From contig SLRT01000094.1 in the NCBI GenBank assembly GCA_007130825.1, forward strand, positions 1-38,174: a stretch of DNA of 38,174 nt. Reading direction: 5' to 3'. Every line of letters begins with the position of its first letter. The first letter of the stretch is position 1. The stretch is from Syntrophomonadaceae bacterium. GTDB lineage: Bacteria > Bacillota > Dethiobacteria > DTU022. The notes below the pieces were generated by a model. That model made no database searches. It was not told the origin of the DNA and saw only the letters and a program-made list of their open reading frames with translations. This document shows, in pieces, positions 35,282 to 38,174 of the stretch. The position numbers and the translations under genes were made by a program.

Positions 35282-35830
35282 TTATTCTTTTTTTGACATT
35301 CGGGCAATAGTATCCATCAGGTTATCCAGACCATAAGTGTCTGCCAGTGACTTTAACCCTCTTTCCATCTCTTTCGGCACGGTTTCTTCTTCCTCTTCGT
35401 CCACTTCCTCTTCTCTTTCCTCGTAAGTCAGGGCATCGGATAAGCACCACTTCACACACAAGGGTTCTTCTTGCGGCGGATCATCTTCACACATGTCGCA
35501 TTTGAGAGGAAGGCCGGAGTCCGGTTCTTTGAAAGCGTCCCTTGAGGGGCAGGAAGCCCTGCAAAAGTCACATTCGTCGTATTCTTTCCCGTCAATCACA
35601 TACTTGTCCCTGCCCATACACTCAGCTGCGGTATACTCTCCCGCATATACAGGAAGGTATATGTCTTCCAGTGGTCTGCGAATCATCCTAATCCGGGACC
35701 TGGCCGGATTATTACTGCTATATCGTTCCTGAGCGTGAAATGCGGAGCAGATCATTTCACATGACCGGCATCCGTTGCACTGTTCAAGGTCGATCTTGAT
35801 TACCTTAACTGTTTTTTTCGCTTTGCTCAT
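35282..35830 (-). CDS. bamC: ferredoxin-like electron transfer subunit BamC
   Basis: 182 residues from ATG 35830. The frame is open farther upstream, but that part lies inside bamB, and GAGAGG precedes this ATG. It carries several cysteine groups for about three [4Fe-4S] clusters: CNGCRSCEMICSAFH, CDFCRASCPS, and CDMCEDD with PLCVKWC. A very acidic stretch (EEREEEVDEEEEE) follows near 140, then a short helical tail. The HybA/NrfC-like ferredoxin fold docks on AOR-type enzymes and feeds electrons to the tungsten site. It overlaps the end of bamB by 26 bases, so the pair is translationally coupled. Confidence 0.85.
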   Translation of the reverse strand: MSKAKKTVKVIKIDLEQCNGCRSCEMICSAFHAQERYSSNNPARSRIRMIRRPLEDIYLPVYAGEYTAAECMGRDKYVIDGKEYDECDFCRASCPSRDAFKEPDSGLPLKCDMCEDDPPQEEPLCVKWCLSDALTYEEREEEVDEEEEETVPKEMERGLKSLADTYGLDNLMDTIARMSKKE

Positions 35831-37784
35831 GGTTATAGATTCCTCTCTTTTCCAAGTCTTCACCAACGTAATCCATAGCCAGTTCATGTAGAGACTCTTT
35901 GGTAGGAACACCGTTTTCATTGAATCCTTTAAGCCTGTAATACTCATCTAAGAGCTGAGTTTCAAGCTCGGGAAATCTTTTCTTCCAATGGTTTTCCGGT
36001 GGCTGATCATCATTTCTCCTCAGACCCCTTCTGACATTTATGGCTCTGACTAATGTTCTGTTCCGCTTGGCTATTTTCCATAATTCATCCTTATCAAATT
36101 CAATTCCGGTCGCCGCAGAGATTAAGGTGGGGAAGTTATGTATATGGTAGGGGGGTTTGAGGGGAAATGATGACAACCCGGCACACATTCCAAGGGCATC
36201 ATCAATGTAGTGCATTGTTTCCTGCCAGTCAACAATTTCGCAAACTGCGTCAACGGGTGGATAATATGGAAATGAATTTTCTCCGCGCAGTTCCCAGTTC
36301 AAAAAGATTTCTTTAAGCCTTTCACTGGGTACTTGAACCCAGTCCTTGACGAATTCTTCTCTTTCCTCGCGCGTTGGAAAAGGCGCCTGCGGGAAATTGC
36401 CTTCAATCTGGGTAATGTTTACCTTTTCGCCGGTGGCCCACATGAGGAAATAAATTGGGTTAAGCATTGACAGCTTGATTGGTAGCTGCTCATGTTTTTT
36501 GATGGTGTTATGGTCATATTCTTCCGCCCCCTTGCCAATTTGACGGGCCGCCCAATAGACGCCATCGGCCAAAACATCGCCAATTCCTTCCCGCCGAACA
36601 ATCCTGTCAAGCAACCAGTAAAATTTTCCCTCATTATCGGACGGGATTCCTTCCAAGTCTTTATCAGTGAGGATACCCGCTTCATGAAGCTCGATCGCGA
36701 AGGCCATAACCTGCGGGGTTGAGAATCCGTCCACGCCATATTCGGTTGCCCGTTGGGCGATTTTAAAACCAAAATCCAGGTCTGAATAGGCCGCCATCGT
36801 ATAGGTAAGCTTGGAAAAGCATTTCATCATGTATGTTGAAAGACCGGGGACTGAAATAATCGCACCGCATTTCATCGGGCAGTTATAGCAGCTGATTAAC
36901 CGTTTGCGCACACTTTCTTGCGTCTCTTTCCATTTTTCTTCGACTTCCTTGTTCCAGTAATCTTTTATCCTGGTGCGGGCATTTCCCCAGAGGAAATTTT
37001 CGGTATGCCATTTCTCATCATGGATCAACATTTCTTTCGGTGATCCCAGTCCGGCTAAAATAGGCATAACCCCCGGGACTGGATTACTGTCACGCTCCGG
37101 TATGTATTCAAGAATATCATGGCAAAACTCGATTAATTCAGCTGGCCGGGCAATGTTGACATCTTTGGTTCCACGTACAGCGATCGCTTTTAAACCTTTG
37201 TCTCCCATAACTGCGCCAATTCCGAGCCGGCTGGCACTGGACCTGCTATGCTCGATGGAAGCCATATAGACCCTGTTTTCACCGGCCAGGCCGATAGAAG
37301 CGACCTGTACATCCTCGTCATGCAACTCTTCGCGAATGAGCTTTTCAGTTTCAACAGCCCCTTTACCCTGTAAATGAGAAGCATCACGGATTTCTACCTG
37401 GTCGTTGTTTATCCACAGGTAAACCAGCTTAGGCGATTTGCCACGAAAAATTACTTTGTCATAACCGGCATATTTCAATTCAGGCGCTAAAAAGCCTCCC
37501 ATCATGGAAAATGCCATAAACAAAGTCTGTGGAGAATAGGTAGAAACAATAGTCCGGTTTGCACCAACAGCCGGTGTGCCACATAACAGCCCGGTGCTAA
37601 ATATTAGCAGGTTATCAGGAGAAAAAGGTTCAACATCAGGAGGAACCCGATCCCATAATATTTTGGCGTTGGTACCAAGACCTCCCAGATAGAGTCTGGT
37701 TAATTCCGGATCAGTTTCTACTTTTTCAATGTTTCCGCTTGACAAATCAATTTCTAAATTGTAGCCTGCCTCTGCGTACCTCAT
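35805..37784 (-). CDS. bamB: tungsten-dependent class II benzoyl-CoA reductase, active-site subunit BamB
   Basis: 659 residues of the aldehyde:ferredoxin oxidoreductase family, which binds a tungsten bis-pyranopterin and one [4Fe-4S] cluster (CYNCPMKC). Starting at ATG 37784, six bases after GAGGTG, residues Glu251, Glu257, His260 (in HDEKWHTENF) and Cys322 (in YMMKCF) fall at the numbers I recall for the BamB active site. A GTG three codons earlier overlaps the ribosome site and is rejected. BamB reduces benzoyl-CoA to cyclohexa-1,5-diene-1-carbonyl-CoA without ATP. It is first in the cluster BCDEFGHI, which supports the name over a generic aldehyde oxidoreductase. Paralogues acting on related aryl-CoAs cannot be excluded. 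Confidence 0.92.
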   Translation of the reverse strand: MRYAEAGYNLEIDLSSGNIEKVETDPELTRLYLGGLGTNAKILWDRVPPDVEPFSPDNLLIFSTGLLCGTPAVGANRTIVSTYSPQTLFMAFSMMGGFLAPELKYAGYDKVIFRGKSPKLVYLWINNDQVEIRDASHLQGKGAVETEKLIREELHDEDVQVASIGLAGENRVYMASIEHSRSSASRLGIGAVMGDKGLKAIAVRGTKDVNIARPAELIEFCHDILEYIPERDSNPVPGVMPILAGLGSPKEMLIHDEKWHTENFLWGNARTRIKDYWNKEVEEKWKETQESVRKRLISCYNCPMKCGAIISVPGLSTYMMKCFSKLTYTMAAYSDLDFGFKIAQRATEYGVDGFSTPQVMAFAIELHEAGILTDKDLEGIPSDNEGKFYWLLDRIVRREGIGDVLADGVYWAARQIGKGAEEYDHNTIKKHEQLPIKLSMLNPIYFLMWATGEKVNITQIEGNFPQAPFPTREEREEFVKDWVQVPSERLKEIFLNWELRGENSFPYYPPVDAVCEIVDWQETMHYIDDALGMCAGLSSFPLKPPYHIHNFPTLISAATGIEFDKDELWKIAKRNRTLVRAINVRRGLRRNDDQPPENHWKKRFPELETQLLDEYYRLKGFNENGVPTKESLHELAMDYVGEDLEKRGIYNHEQSEKNS

Positions 37785-38174
37785 TTTTAACACCTCTTAG
37801 GTATGTTTTTCCTTAAATAATCCAATAATCATTTTGAATCAAGCTTTTAAACCGGAGCACCGCTTATTGAGCACAAGTTACAGTCCTGATTATATGCTAA
37901 AGAAGACTATACCGGGCCTGATCCAAAAAGCTTGTTTAAGTTTGCCCTAAATTCTGCCTGGAACACCCCAAATGAAACTGCTTAATGTGGCCTTGTCGGA
38001 AAAGAATGTAGGTTTAAGCTATATATAGTAATTGTTATGTTAAATAAGGGCCTGCAGTGAGCATGATAGCGATTTTTAAACCAGTGAACTGTGTTTTAAA
38101 CGGCACAGTAACACCGGCAAATTTATATATTTTTATTGCTTATAAAACTTTTCTATCAGCAGCTATTTCATGGT
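37785..38174 (-). promoter_or_regulatory. upstream region of the bam cluster, no gene seen
   Basis: 390 bases to the window edge, AT-rich. It should hold the bam promoter on the minus strand. I see the GAGGTG ribosome site and A/T-rich possible -10 stretches (for example ACTATATATAGC around 38020-38030) but no convincing -35 partner or sigma-54 site. Confidence 0.35.

Noticed and set aside
1-38174. CRISPR arrays, insertion sequences, tRNA or rRNA genes
   Set aside because: No regular spaced repeats, transposase-like proteins or RNA-gene signatures were seen.

Overview
The window looks like chromosome from an obligate anaerobe that degrades aromatic compounds. Strong purine-rich ribosome binding sites, many TTG and GTG starts and moderate GC suggest a Firmicutes-type bacterium (Peptococcaceae/Desulfotomaculum-like). 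This is an inference: related gene sets also occur in Desulfobacterota. There are no rRNA or tRNA genes, insertion sequences or CRISPR arrays. Nearly everything is CoA-thioester metabolism, aromatic-acid chemistry or iron-sulfur electron transfer.

Left part (1-13290): a broken 3-hydroxyacyl-CoA dehydrogenase runs off the left edge, followed by a lone acyl-CoA ligase on the + strand with a strong terminator. A tight six-gene minus-strand operon (9929 to 2535) encodes a D-2-hydroxyacid dehydrogenase, two 2-hydroxyacyl-CoA dehydratase/benzoyl-CoA reductase-type subunits, indolepyruvate:ferredoxin oxidoreductase IorA and IorB, and a second acyl-CoA ligase. Upstream lie an amidohydrolase, an SCP2-type thiolase and a short-chain dehydrogenase. 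The set fits reductive and oxidative handling of aromatic 2-oxo acids plus beta-oxidation-like steps.

Middle (13291-26192): a gene-poor kilobase with a decayed methyltransferase-like frame, tandem dyad repeats, a promoter and a structured leader precedes a soluble GAF histidine kinase and a LuxR-type response regulator. Convergent to them is a TRAP transporter (DctP, DctQ, DctM), probably for organic acid uptake. Next come an MFS permease, a universal stress protein, a gamma-carbonic-anhydrase-like protein, a PaaI-type thioesterase and a CoA-transferase fused to a GNAT domain.

Right part (26271-37784): one long minus-strand cluster reads AOR-family enzyme, ferredoxin, HdrD-like protein, [decayed fdhD], HdrA-like, MvhD-like, NuoE-, NuoF- and NuoG-like. 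This is the subunit set and order of the ATP-independent class II benzoyl-CoA reductase BamBCDEFGHI. The BamB candidate keeps the residues I recall for the tungsten active site at matching numbering. The MvhD-like (BamF) and HdrA-like (BamE) genes are each interrupted by one in-frame UGA exactly where the family has a conserved cysteine. Each UGA is followed at the right distance by a hairpin resembling a bacterial SECIS. I therefore read both as selenoproteins, not broken genes. A truly decayed fdhD lies between bamD and bamE and hints that the electron-input module came from a formate-dehydrogenase locus.

Working model: aromatic acids are imported and activated to CoA thioesters, converged on benzoyl-CoA, reduced by the Bam complex, and drained through beta-oxidation-type enzymes, with CoA recycled by the thioesterase and CoA-transferase. 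The ring-opening enzymes (BamR, BamQ, BamA), a dehydratase activase and the selenocysteine machinery are not in this window.
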